This document shows, in pieces, positions 1-7,523 of a DNA stretch of 52,188 nucleotides. The notes under the pieces were generated by a model, which was not told the DNA's origin, did no database searches, and worked only from the letters and a program-made list of their open reading frames with translations. Each line of letters opens with the position of its first letter. Position 1 is the stretch's first letter. Origin of the DNA: an uncultured Eubacteriales bacterium (GTDB lineage: Bacteria > Bacillota > Clostridia > Peptostreptococcales > Anaerovoracaceae); the NCBI GenBank assembly GCA_902790905.1, contig CADATO010000015.1, forward strand, positions 1 through 52,188, in the 5' to 3' direction. Position numbers and translations under genes: made by a program.

Positions 1-1
1 G

Positions 2-241
2 GAAAAAGGACAGCGCGTTTCTTTTCAAACGTGGGTTTGGAACGGGGATAATTATCAATTGACGCAGTATATTATCGATGACGAGGAGAATCTGCAGATT
101 GACAAGTTTGTTTGTGAATACCGGGCTATCCGCAGAGAAGAATTAACGAATCTGCTTTTATCCAGTGGTTGCAGTCAGGTGATTTGGAAATACCCGGAGG
201 AATCAGGATTCTATCAACCGATTGTAATTGCCAGGAAGTAA
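2..241 (+). CDS. class I SAM-dependent methyltransferase, C-terminal part
   Basis: The frame is open from base 2 and ends at TAA 239-241, so only the last 79 residues are in the window. They read as the final strands of a small class I S-adenosylmethionine methyltransferase: a TWVWNGDNYQLTQYI strand, an acidic DDEEN turn, the YRAIRREELTNLLLSSGC helix and the closing ESGFYQPIVIARK strand. The SAM-binding motifs lie outside the window, so the substrate cannot be said. An internal TTG at 59 in the same frame is not needed as a start because the frame continues upstream. Family assignment is by recognition of the C-terminal pattern only. Confidence 0.7.
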   Translation, partial: EKGQRVSFQTWVWNGDNYQLTQYIIDDEENLQIDKFVCEYRAIRREELTNLLLSSGCSQVIWKYPEESGFYQPIVIARK

Positions 242-480
242 AACTCCAGTTTTGTACACGACCCATCAAGGCTCCCACACTGCCATCAGCTGTGTCAAAA
301 GTCATAATAACGCAATGACACGATTCGTATCGCCGATGTGACAGAGCGATTCTTTCATATGCATCCGTCGGATTAGGCGTTATGATGATTGTTTCATCAC
401 TCTTCTGCCGATACGGCGCAGAGGTGTGTGATGAGATGGCCTTTTTGGGAAGTACAGAACATGTAGAAAGCTGAGATAAC
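242..480. other. non-coding or decayed spacer
   Basis: This 239-base stretch has no convincing gene. A minus-strand open frame crosses it but overlaps the methyltransferase tail and has no ribosome site. A short plus-strand frame ending TGA at about 475 also lacks a start. It carries one copy of the repeated octamer AGCGATTC at 345-352. Confidence 0.4.
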
Positions 481-1407
481 ATGGAGACTGAAAGACTGAT
501 TATAGACCCAATCAGAGCGGCTGATAAAGAGGATTACTTTATCAATATTTCGCACGACAAAAAGGTTCTGGATACCTTTATCTGCCGATATGCGGATTCA
601 ATGGAGGAATTTGACTTTTCCTCCTATCCGGGAAGAGAGGACCTGTTTGCGATTCGGCTGAAGGAGACCGGGCGTCTCATCGGGATCGTCAATTTCTTCG
701 ATGAGAAGGGCGGCGTCTGTGAGATCGGATACGGGATTGGCTCCGGCTACTGGGGACACGGCTACGCCACCGAAGCAGTCAAGCGCTTTCTGGAGTACTT
801 GTTCACAGAAAAAGGCCTTCATACCATCTACGCTTCCTTTTTCACCGGGAATGATGCCTCCCGCCGCGTGATGGAGAAATGCGGCATGAGATACGATCAC
901 TTCTCGGAGAAAGAACTGACCTATCTGGGAGTTGATCGGAATCTGACGTATTATGCGATTCACCGAAAGTATATAACTCTGCGGGATAAGCCTGAGCTGA
1001 AGGATGAAGCGGCGGTGTGGTTTCACAGCAAATGGGGCGTTCCGGAGCAAGCCTATCTCGACTGTATGACGGCTTATCTGAATCGGGAGACGGAATATGG
1101 CTGGTATCTGTGCCTGGATGGGGATAGAATCATCGGCGGCATGGGCGTGATAGAGAACGATTTCCATGACCGAAAGGATCTGACGCCCAATGTCTGCGCG
1201 GTCTACACAGAAGAAGTTTATCGGGGTCAGGGCATTGCAGGACGGTTGCTGAACATGGTGGTGGAGGATATGCGCAGCAAGGGCATTTCTCCCCTCTATC
1301 TTGTCACCGACCACACCGGCTTCTATGAGCGTTACGGCTGGGAGTTTTTATGCATGGTGCAGGGCGATGGCGAGCCGGAGATGACAAGGATGTATGTCTA
1401 TCGTTAA
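481..1407 (+). CDS. tandem GNAT acetyltransferase (two fused GNAT domains)
   Basis: A 308-residue protein made of two Gcn5-related N-acetyltransferase domains. Residues 1-165 resemble the RimJ/RimL type: the opening METERLIIDPI, the acetyl-CoA loop region GYGIGSGYWGHGYATEAV, and NDASRRVMEKCGM. Residues about 170-308 form a second, shorter GNAT domain with its own acetyl-CoA loop (VYRGQGIAGRLLNMVVEDM) and the closing GFYERYGWEF strand. Single GNAT domains are usually about 150-180 residues, so the length fits a true fusion. Start ATG 481 follows directly on AT-rich DNA and the ribosome site is weak. Substrates are unknown; either domain could act on a small molecule, drug or protein N terminus. 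It stands alone between two stretches of decayed sequence. Confidence 0.85.
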   Translation: METERLIIDPIRAADKEDYFINISHDKKVLDTFICRYADSMEEFDFSSYPGREDLFAIRLKETGRLIGIVNFFDEKGGVCEIGYGIGSGYWGHGYATEAVKRFLEYLFTEKGLHTIYASFFTGNDASRRVMEKCGMRYDHFSEKELTYLGVDRNLTYYAIHRKYITLRDKPELKDEAAVWFHSKWGVPEQAYLDCMTAYLNRETEYGWYLCLDGDRIIGGMGVIENDFHDRKDLTPNVCAVYTEEVYRGQGIAGRLLNMVVEDMRSKGISPLYLVTDHTGFYERYGWEFLCMVQGDGEPEMTRMYVYR

Positions 1408-1530
1408 TTGAAAGCGAAGATAAAAGATCTGGAGGCAAAAAGAACCATTATGGAAGAGGGAGAACACTGGTTCCATACGGATGATCAGGTGCAATTTCTG
1501 AAGGGGCTGATAATTCGGAATCATATGTGA
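1408..1530 (+). pseudogene. 40-codon in-frame remnant behind the GNAT stop
   Basis: Immediately after the GNAT stop codon the same reading frame stays open for 40 codons and ends at TGA 1528-1530. The peptide is clearly protein-like (LEAKRTIMEEGEHWFHT, then DDQVQFLKGLIIRNHM) but has no start or ribosome site of its own. I read it as the tail of a lost gene. A second protein-like snippet in another frame ends at TGA 1663-1665, so the whole 1408-1666 gap looks like decayed coding DNA. Confidence 0.4.
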
Positions 1531-1666
1531 TAGGATTTAGTGGAAGGATAGATTTTTTAAACCAGCGTGCATTTGGGCAGGAATGAGTATATGGATTTTG
1601 CCGTCGTTAAGCAGTTTGCGCTCCGCCCATGTGAGAGGATGGAATTAGCAAAAGAGGACGCGTGAG

Positions 1667-2338
1667 ATGGACGCCAAGTTGTTTTCGCAAGCGATTATTA
1701 AATTCCTGTGCGGTCTGCTGCTCGTCGGGGCGCTTTTGTTCCTGCCGGCAGGGACGTTTGGATACTGGCATGCCTGGCTGCTCATCGGCATCCTGTTCAT
1801 CCCCATGTTTCTTGCAGGTCTGGTCATGATGAAGAAATCACCGGATCTTCTGCGGAAGCGGCTCGATGCCAGAGAAGAGCAGGCCGATCAGAAAACGGTC
1901 ATTGCCCTGAGCGGTCTCATGTTTCTGGTGGCGTTTATTGCAGCCGGGCTGAATTTCAGGTTTGGCTGGATCGTGCTCCCCGACTGGGTTTCCTATGCGG
2001 GGGCGGTCATTTTTCTGTTGACTTATGCGCTCTATGGCGAGGTCCTGCGTGAGAATGTCTGGCTTTCCCGGACGATCGAGGTACAGGAAAACCAGGAGGT
2101 CATCGACACCGGGCTGTATGGTGTTGTCCGGCATCCGATGTATATGAGCACGCTTTTATTGTTCCTTTCGATGCCGCTGGTGCTGGGGGCTGTGATCTCC
2201 TTCGTCATCATGCTGGCGTATATTCCGATCATCGCAAAGCGCATCCGCAACGAGGAACTGGTTCTGGAAGAAGGGCTGGCCGGATACGCAGAGTATAAAA
2301 AACGGGTCAGATACAAAGTGATCCCGTTTGTGTGGTAA
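1667..2338 (+). CDS. isoprenylcysteine carboxyl methyltransferase family membrane protein
   Basis: A 223-residue membrane protein with about five hydrophobic segments (near 10-28, 34-53, 79-97, 107-125 and 160-190) and the conserved C-terminal ICMT signature: DTGLYGVVRHPMYMS followed by RNEELVLEE and Y..YKKRVRYKVIPFVW. In this family the signature binds S-adenosylmethionine inside the membrane. Bacterial members lack prenylated CaaX proteins and methylate unknown, probably lipophilic, substrates. Length matches the family. Start ATG 1667 abuts a decayed stretch. Function beyond an integral membrane methyltransferase is not inferred. Confidence 0.8.
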   Translation: MDAKLFSQAIIKFLCGLLLVGALLFLPAGTFGYWHAWLLIGILFIPMFLAGLVMMKKSPDLLRKRLDAREEQADQKTVIALSGLMFLVAFIAAGLNFRFGWIVLPDWVSYAGAVIFLLTYALYGEVLRENVWLSRTIEVQENQEVIDTGLYGVVRHPMYMSTLLLFLSMPLVLGAVISFVIMLAYIPIIAKRIRNEELVLEEGLAGYAEYKKRVRYKVIPFVW

Positions 2339-2476
2339 AAACAATCGTACGCCCAGGCCGCTCTGAATGCGAAGAGGAAATCATGATGCACAAATAGAGA
2401 GCAACATAGCAACAGCGGGTTGCGTGAAAAGAGAGTATCTCACGATTACAATGGTTGTAAGAGGAGGTATGAAGCG

Positions 2477-3241
2477 ATGACGACGAAAGATGTTTTATAT
2501 GAACTCAGGACAAAGAATGGCTTGTCCCAGGACGACCTCGCGGAAAAGGTATTTGTGACCCGGCAGGCTGTGTCGCGTTGGGAGACAGGGGAAACCGTCC
2601 CGAACACGGAGACGCTCAAGCTCCTGTCAAAGTTCTACAATGTTTCCATCAACACGCTGCTGGGTTCGCCGCGCCAGCTCGTCTGCCAGTGCTGCGGGAT
2701 GCCGCTCGAGGATGCGATCCTCAGCCACGAGAAGGACGGCACGATCAATGAAGAGTACTGCCAGTGGTGCTACGCGGACGGGACCTATACGTACAGCAAT
2801 ATGGACGATCTGATCGAGGTATGTGTGCCCAATATGGTCAGTGAAGACTTCACCGAGGAGCAGGTCCGTGCGTATATGAAGCAGCGGCTGCCGCAGCTCG
2901 ACTACTGGAAGCGCTACGAAGAGCTCGGCGACAACGGCGAGTTTGAGGCCTTCAAGCAGCAGCTGATCGAAGAGATCAACGCGCTTAAGATCGAAGGCAT
3001 GCCGAAGGTGGACAAACTGTTCGCGCTGGTGGGAAAGGATGTCAATCTGGCGTACCGGCTGCCAAACGGGCAGGAAGTGCGATTCCTCGATGACAAGGTG
3101 ACGTACCTCGGCAATCAGCTGCCGTCGGAATTCGGCGGGGACCGCAACTTCGGGGTGCTCGCGGGCATGGATTTCATCCTCGTCAGCACCTATGAGAACG
3201 AGGGGGATGCACCGGAACTCGTGCTTTATAAAAAAAGATAA
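2477..3241 (+). CDS. XRE-family regulator with C-terminal zinc-ribbon domain
   Basis: 254 residues. Residues 5-60 are a Cro/C1-type helix-turn-helix (LRTKNGLSQDDLAEKVFVTR, then QAVSRWETGE). Residues about 70-105 hold two CxxC pairs (CQCCGMPLED and EEYCQWCYADG) matching the putative zinc-ribbon domain found in many Bacillota proteins. The last ~80 residues form a beta-rich domain I do not recognise. The frame is open from 2420, but AGGAGG at 2462-2467 lies 9 bases before ATG 2477, which fixes the start at MTTKDVLYEL. It probably senses or is stabilised by a metal and regulates nearby genes. Targets are unknown; the MerR gene follows 73 bases downstream. Confidence 0.8.
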   Translation: MTTKDVLYELRTKNGLSQDDLAEKVFVTRQAVSRWETGETVPNTETLKLLSKFYNVSINTLLGSPRQLVCQCCGMPLEDAILSHEKDGTINEEYCQWCYADGTYTYSNMDDLIEVCVPNMVSEDFTEEQVRAYMKQRLPQLDYWKRYEELGDNGEFEAFKQQLIEEINALKIEGMPKVDKLFALVGKDVNLAYRLPNGQEVRFLDDKVTYLGNQLPSEFGGDRNFGVLAGMDFILVSTYENEGDAPELVLYKKR

Positions 3242-3260
3242 AATAATCCTGCGTCAGGGG

Positions 3261-3291
3261 TTGCTCGTGACGCTGCGTCATGAGCTACTCT
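3261..3291 (+). promoter_or_regulatory. candidate MerR-type promoter with dyad in a 19-bp spacer
   Basis: TTGCTC (3261-3266) and TACTCT (3286-3291) are separated by exactly 19 bases. The spacer region contains the imperfect dyad GCTCGTGACGC (3263-3273) / GCGTCATGAGC (3275-3285), with one mismatch. Long 19-20-bp spacers filled by a dyad are the hallmark of promoters untwisted by MerR activators. The -10 is poor (3 of 6), as expected for an activator-dependent promoter. Autoregulation by the next gene is inferred. Confidence 0.5.
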
Positions 3292-3314
3292 TGGCGTGAA
3301 GGAGGTGACAGGCT

Positions 3315-4040
3315 ATGTCAAAATACACCACGGGGGAGATCGCAAAACTCTGCGATGTCACAGTCCGCACGGTCCAGTACTACGATACACGCGGCATTCT
3401 CGTACCGAGTGAACTCTCCGAGGGCGGCAGACGGCTGTATACGGAAGATGATCTGAGGCGCCTGAAGATCATCTGTTTTCTGCGGGAACTGGATCTTCCA
3501 ATCGACGCGATTCATAAGATCCTGCAGGAAGAGCATCCCGAGAAGGTGATCTCGCTGCTGATCGAACAGCAGGAGAAGGTCCTTCTGGAGGAAGTCTCTG
3601 AAAAGCAGGATAAGCTGGAAAAACTCCGGGAACTGAAGAACGGACTGAAAGACCGCAAGGCATACTCTCTCGAATCCATCGGTGACATAGCCATTATCAT
3701 GGAAGGCAAGAAAAAACTGAAACAGATGCGCTGGATGATGATCCTGACCGGATTGCCGGTCACGGCGCTGCAGTGGTTTTCGATCATCTTCTGGATCGTC
3801 AAAGGGATCTGGTGGCCATTCGTTGTTTGGGTGCTGATCGCGATTCCATGGGGCATCCTGATCAGCCGGTATTATTTTGGCCATGTGAAGTACATCTGCC
3901 CGGAATGCCACGAAGTATTCAAACCGTCACTCAAGGAAGCTTTCTGGGCCAATCATACACCGACGGCCCGCAAACTGACCTGCACGTCCTGCGGCCACAA
4001 AGGCTTCTGCGTGGAAATCTGGGGAGGTGACGGGAAATGA
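3315..4040 (+). CDS. MerR-family regulator anchored in the membrane, with zinc ribbon
   Basis: 241 residues. N-terminal MerR DNA-binding domain (YTTGEIAKLCDVTVRTVQYY, then RLYTEDDLRRLKII), a dimerising coiled coil at about 65-115, then two hydrophobic segments at about 140-162 and 165-185, and a C-terminal zinc ribbon with C195/C198 and C223/C226 (CPEC and CTSC). Most MerR proteins are soluble with a C-terminal ligand domain, so membrane anchoring is unusual. AAGGAGGTGA precedes ATG 3315. The stop codon overlaps the start of the YhfC-type protease gene (ATGA, 4037-4040), so the two are translationally coupled. I infer that the protease, or its ligand, controls release or activity of this regulator. 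Confidence 0.85.
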   Translation: MSKYTTGEIAKLCDVTVRTVQYYDTRGILVPSELSEGGRRLYTEDDLRRLKIICFLRELDLPIDAIHKILQEEHPEKVISLLIEQQEKVLLEEVSEKQDKLEKLRELKNGLKDRKAYSLESIGDIAIIMEGKKKLKQMRWMMILTGLPVTALQWFSIIFWIVKGIWWPFVVWVLIAIPWGILISRYYFGHVKYICPECHEVFKPSLKEAFWANHTPTARKLTCTSCGHKGFCVEIWGGDGK

Positions 4041-4846
4041 CAGCGTTTGAGGACATTGTGATCGGCCGGAGCAGTATCCCGGCGCTTGCCACGACGGTCT
4101 GTCTGATGATCGTGATTCCCATCATTTTCTTCCTTTACTGGCGTGGGAAGCATAAGGCGCAAACAAAGATCAGCTGGCTGATTGCCGGCGCAGTCGGGTT
4201 TATTGTCTCCGCCCGTGTGCTGGAGCTTGGCGTGCATTACTTCTGCATCATCGCGGATACGCCGGTCTCCCGATTTCTTAACGGCAACACGGCTGCTTTC
4301 GTTCTTTATGGAATCGCCATGGCCGGGGTGTTCGAAGAGTGCGGACGCTATATCATCCTGCGGTTCATCCTGAAGAAAAACCGTACCCGCGAAAATGCGG
4401 TTCTCTACGGGATCGGGCACGGCGGCATCGAGATCCTGGCGGTCGTTCTGCCATCGATCATCAGCTATCTGGCGATCGCCGTACTGTTCTCTGCGGGAGA
4501 TATACAGAACGCGCTCAGCACACTGCAGATAACGGAAGAAAATGCTGCCGCTGCGCTGCCGGCTGTGCAGGCCGCTGCCGCGTTTGATTTCTCCATGATG
4601 GCGATGAATGTCGTGGAGCGTTTGTTCGCGATGTTTCTCCATATCGGGCTTACAGTTGTCGTATATTATGGTATTGTAAACAGGAAGAAGATATACCTGC
4701 TGCTGGCGATCGTCCTGCATATGCTGATGGATCTGTTCCCGGCGGTATACCAGGCGGGTATGCTGCCGCTCTGGGCGGTGGAAGCATGGGCAGCTGTCTG
4801 GACTGCGGTAGTCGTATGCATCGCGGCGAAGCTTTATCGGAAATGA
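4037..4846 (+). CDS. YhfC-family intramembrane glutamic-type protease
   Basis: 269 residues with about seven to eight hydrophobic helices. The YhfC (DUF2324) hallmarks are visible: EECGRY at 100-105 (EExxxR, E100/E101/R104), GIGHGGIE at 125-132 (H128, E132), and a late HMLMD at 228-232. These parallel the EExxxR and Hxxx motifs of CPBP/Abi (Rce1-like) intramembrane proteases. It overlaps the membrane-bound MerR gene by four bases and is followed by a strong hairpin, so the two form a closed bicistron. No substrate is known for YhfC; the adjacent membrane-tethered regulator is the obvious candidate, an inference from context. Confidence 0.8.
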   Translation: MTAFEDIVIGRSSIPALATTVCLMIVIPIIFFLYWRGKHKAQTKISWLIAGAVGFIVSARVLELGVHYFCIIADTPVSRFLNGNTAAFVLYGIAMAGVFEECGRYIILRFILKKNRTRENAVLYGIGHGGIEILAVVLPSIISYLAIAVLFSAGDIQNALSTLQITEENAAAALPAVQAAAAFDFSMMAMNVVERLFAMFLHIGLTVVVYYGIVNRKKIYLLLAIVLHMLMDLFPAVYQAGMLPLWAVEAWAAVWTAVVVCIAAKLYRK

Positions 4847-4851
4847 AAACG

Positions 4852-4896
4852 CAACTAAAGATAACAGGTTGTAACTAAACCTGTTATTTTTAGTTG
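4852..4896 (+). terminator. 19-bp hairpin after the MerR/YhfC pair
   Basis: Arms 4852-4870 (CAACTAAAGATAACAGGTT) and 4878-4896 pair along 19 positions with a single G-U wobble, around the 7-base loop GTAACTA. A short T run is inside the 3' arm. It is longer and more AT-rich than the other terminators here, so an operator role for the transporter promoter just downstream is also possible. Confidence 0.65.
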
Positions 4897-4958
4897 GTAG
4901 AACCGGACGCAACTGTACTTTACACTATTCATAGAAATCAAATTTCTGGGAGGTGGCT

Positions 4959-5681
4959 ATGAGTATTGTAGAAGTACAGGGACTTACCAAATCCTATCCT
5001 GCCTTCACTTTGCGGGATGTCTCTTTCGGCATTGAGGAGGCCAGGATCACCGGCTTCATCGGCCGCAACGGTGCGGGCAAGACGACGACCATCAAGGCGA
5101 TGCTGAATCTGCTGCATCCGGACAGCGGCGAGGTCAGGTATTTTGGCAAACCGTTTCTGGGCAATGAGGCGGAGATCAAGAAGCGGATCGGCTATTCCAC
5201 CGGAACGGTGAGCTGGTACCCGCGCAAGAAGCTCCGGCAGATTGCAGCTTCCGGCAGGCGGTTTTATGACACCTGGGATGAGGCAGCGTACCAGCAGTAC
5301 CTGGCGATGTTCCAGCTGGACGAAGAGAAAACGCCGCGCGAGCTCTCCGAGGGCATGAAAGTCAAGTTCAATCTGCTGTTGGCGCTGTCGCACAGAGCAG
5401 AAGTATTGATCCTGGATGAGCCGACGAGCGGTCTGGATCCGTTTTCGCGCAGCGAACTTCTGGAGATCTTTACGCACCTCAAGCAGGAAGGTGTGGCGGT
5501 CTTCTTTTCCACCCATATCATTTCCGATATCGAGAAGTGCGCAGATGATATCCTGTACATCTCCCATGGAGAGCTTGTGGCAGCCGCTTCCAAAGAAGCA
5601 TTTACTGAGCGATTCTCAGAAGACGGGGAGAGTCTCGAAGAGACGATGCTCAGGCTGGAAAGGGGGACCTGGCATGCGTAA
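4959..5681 (+). CDS. ABC transporter ATP-binding protein
   Basis: 240-residue nucleotide-binding subunit of the ABC-2 export type. Walker A GRNGAGKTTT, a degenerate signature region (RELSEGMKVKFNLLLALSH), Walker B EVLILDEPTSGLDP and the switch histidine in FFSTHIISDIEK are all present. Start ATG 4959 is chosen over an in-frame GTG at 4953 because GGGAGG (4948-4953) sits five bases before it. The last eight bases overlap the permease start (ATGCGTAA). With the following permease it forms a minimal two-gene transporter of the YtrB/bacitracin-like kind; the transported compound is unknown. The downstream XRE-AbrB gene is probably its regulator. Confidence 0.88.
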   Translation: MSIVEVQGLTKSYPAFTLRDVSFGIEEARITGFIGRNGAGKTTTIKAMLNLLHPDSGEVRYFGKPFLGNEAEIKKRIGYSTGTVSWYPRKKLRQIAASGRRFYDTWDEAAYQQYLAMFQLDEEKTPRELSEGMKVKFNLLLALSHRAEVLILDEPTSGLDPFSRSELLEIFTHLKQEGVAVFFSTHIISDIEKCADDILYISHGELVAAASKEAFTERFSEDGESLEETMLRLERGTWHA

Positions 5682-6327
5682 TATACTTCTGAAAGAGCTG
5701 ACACTCAGCGCATCGCCGCTGCCGTATCTGTTTATTCTGTTCGGTCTGATGTTCTTTGTGCCGGGATACCCGGTGCTGTGCGGGGCGTTCTTCGTCTGCC
5801 TTGGCATCTTTCAGGGGTTTCAGGCTGCCCGGGAGGCGAACGATATCATCTATTCGGCACTGCTGCCCATCGCCAAGCGGGATGTCGTCAGAGGAAAGTA
5901 CGCTTTCGTCCTGCTGATCGAAGCAGCAGCGCTCGTTCTGATGGCTGTGGTGATGGTCCTGCGGATGACCGTCTTTGCGCAGGCGCCCGTTTATCTGAAC
6001 AACGCACTGATGAACGCCAACGGTTTTGCGCTCGGGATGGCATGCGTGCTGTTCGGCCTGTTCAACTGGATCTTCGTCGGCGGATTCTTCAAAACCGCAT
6101 ACAAGTTCGCCAGACCTTTTGTCGTGTATATTGTCGTTGCTTTTACTGTGATCCTTATCGCAGAATCGCTCCATCATGTGCCCGGCCTTGCTGTGCTGAA
6201 CGCATTCGGCACAGACCATCTGGCGATGCAGATGCTCCTGTTGTGCGCCGGGCTTTGCTGCGGTATTCTGATGACAGTACTGGCGTGCAGAAAAGCATGC
6301 CTGCGCTTTGAACGAATCGACCTATAA
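5674..6327 (+). CDS. ABC-2 type transporter permease
   Basis: 217 residues with six hydrophobic segments and no extracellular domain, beginning MRNILLKELTLSASPLPYLF at ATG 5674 inside the end of the ATPase gene. A longer frame starts at 5416 but runs through the ATPase coding sequence and is rejected. The pattern KEL..S..P..YL, an EANDIIYSALLPIAKRDVVRGKY loop and a late amphipathic stretch fit small ABC-2 permeases of Bacillota. Translation is coupled to the ATPase. Substrate unknown. Confidence 0.82.
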   Translation: MRNILLKELTLSASPLPYLFILFGLMFFVPGYPVLCGAFFVCLGIFQGFQAAREANDIIYSALLPIAKRDVVRGKYAFVLLIEAAALVLMAVVMVLRMTVFAQAPVYLNNALMNANGFALGMACVLFGLFNWIFVGGFFKTAYKFARPFVVYIVVAFTVILIAESLHHVPGLAVLNAFGTDHLAMQMLLLCAGLCCGILMTVLACRKACLRFERIDL

Positions 6328-6340
6328 AGGAGGGATGAAC

Positions 6341-6778
6341 ATGCTGCAGGACAATCTTATGATGCTGCGCAATATACACCGGTACTCCCAGGAGCAGATC
6401 GCTGAGAAAGTCGGCGTCTCAAGGCAGGCTTATGCCAAGTGGGAAAACGGTGCGAGCGTACCGGACATCGAAAAATGTGAACGTCTGGCGGCTGTATACG
6501 GTGTCACGATCGACAGCCTTGTGAAAACGACAAAGCTGGATGGAGCCGGAGTGATCCCGCCGCCGGCAGGCAAGGCGATCTGGGGAGCAGTTGTGATCAA
6601 CGAGCGCGGGCAGCTTGTCATCCCTAAAGCCGTGCGGGAGATCTTCGGACTTGCAGGCGGCGCCAAGCTGATCGTTCTCACTGACGAAGCAGAAGGCATC
6701 GCACTGATTCCAGAAGAGATGCTGCAGGAAAAGATGAAACAGGCGATGGCGTACGCGTCTGTGAGCCGGGAAGAATAG
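6341..6778 (+). CDS. XRE helix-turn-helix fused to AbrB/SpoVT domain regulator
   Basis: 145 residues: an N-terminal XRE helix-turn-helix (RYSQEQIAEKVGVSRQAYAK, then WENGASVP) and a C-terminal swapped-hairpin AbrB/SpoVT domain (VINERGQLVIPKAVREIFGL, then GAKLIVLTDE). Two DNA-binding folds in one polypeptide is a recurrent but little-studied architecture in Bacillota. GGAGGG at 6329-6334 favours ATG 6341 (6-base spacing) over the ATG at 6335, which would touch the ribosome site. It closes the ABC operon only 13 bases after the permease and abuts the flavoprotein gene, so it likely regulates this operon. Confidence 0.85.
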   Translation: MLQDNLMMLRNIHRYSQEQIAEKVGVSRQAYAKWENGASVPDIEKCERLAAVYGVTIDSLVKTTKLDGAGVIPPPAGKAIWGAVVINERGQLVIPKAVREIFGLAGGAKLIVLTDEAEGIALIPEEMLQEKMKQAMAYASVSREE

Positions 6779-6781
6779 GTG

Positions 6782-7420
6782 ATGAGTATGAAGATCATTG
6801 CCGTCAACGCAGGGCCGCGTAAAGGGTGGAATACGGACACGCTGATCGAAAAGGCGATGGAAGGTGCCCGGGAAGCTGGCGCGGAGGTCGAAAAGTTCGA
6901 TCTCTTCCGGCTGGAAAAGTACACCGGCTGCATTTCCTGTTTTGGATGCAAGAAAGAAAAGTTCAAGGGACACTGCATTGTCCGGGATGGACTGACACCT
7001 GTATTGGATGCGATTCGCGAGGCGGATGGTCTGATCATCGGTTCGCCGAATTACCTCAGCGAACTGACCGCATCCTTCCGCGCACTGTATGAGAGACTGA
7101 TCTTCCAGAACCTCACGTACACGATAGAATCGCCCAACTGCAATACACATCCTATCCCGGTGCTGCTCATCATGACCAGCAATGCCCCGGACGAAATGTA
7201 TCAGGGCCTGGTGGAGAACTACCGGCAGACACTGGACCGATTTGTCGGACCGGCAAAGGCACTGGTCAGCGGCGATACGCTACAGCTGAAAGACTACAGC
7301 AAAACAGACTGGCCGTGGACCATGTTCGACCCGACCGCAAAACAGCAGCGGCATGATGAGGTCTTCCCGCAGTATTGCCGGAAAGCATTTCAGATGGGGC
7401 AGGCACTCGCAGCAGAGTAA
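6782..7420 (+). CDS. flavodoxin-fold iron-sulfur flavoprotein / NAD(P)H-dependent reductase
   Basis: 212 residues. The start MSMKIIAVNAGPRKGWNTDT is the FMN phosphate loop of the NADPH-dependent FMN reductase family, and GCISCFGCKKEKFKGHC is the compact cysteine motif seen in iron-sulfur flavoproteins of anaerobes. SPNYLSELTASFRALYERL is the usual active-site loop. The gene starts four bases after the XRE-AbrB stop (an in-frame GTG at 6779 and ATG at 6788 are alternatives) and ends before a strong bidirectional terminator. Likely role: electron transfer or oxidative-stress reduction; partner unknown. Confidence 0.8.
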   Translation: MSMKIIAVNAGPRKGWNTDTLIEKAMEGAREAGAEVEKFDLFRLEKYTGCISCFGCKKEKFKGHCIVRDGLTPVLDAIREADGLIIGSPNYLSELTASFRALYERLIFQNLTYTIESPNCNTHPIPVLLIMTSNAPDEMYQGLVENYRQTLDRFVGPAKALVSGDTLQLKDYSKTDWPWTMFDPTAKQQRHDEVFPQYCRKAFQMGQALAAE

Positions 7421-7444
7421 TGCCAGTTTTCATCTGGTTATATA

Positions 7445-7475
7445 AAAACTCCCGCAGCCAGGCTGCGGGAGTTTT
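7445..7475. terminator. bidirectional terminator between convergent genes
   Basis: AAAACTCCCGCAGCC (7445-7459) pairs with GGCTGCGGGAGTTTT (7461-7475); T runs on both strands. It serves the flavoprotein gene from the left and the flavodiiron gene from the right. Confidence 0.9.
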
Positions 7476-7523
7476 GTATTGTTCCGGTATGTCGTTTCAC
7501 ACGCTCTGGTGCGGATGGAAAAA

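Noticed and set aside
126-482. 118-codon minus-strand frame at the left edge
   Set aside because: Overlaps the methyltransferase tail, no ribosome site, no family recognised; kept only as part of the decayed spacer.
5416-5673. Upstream extension of the ABC permease frame
   Set aside because: It runs through the ATPase gene in another frame; the ATG at 5674 overlapping the ATPase stop gives a normal N terminus.
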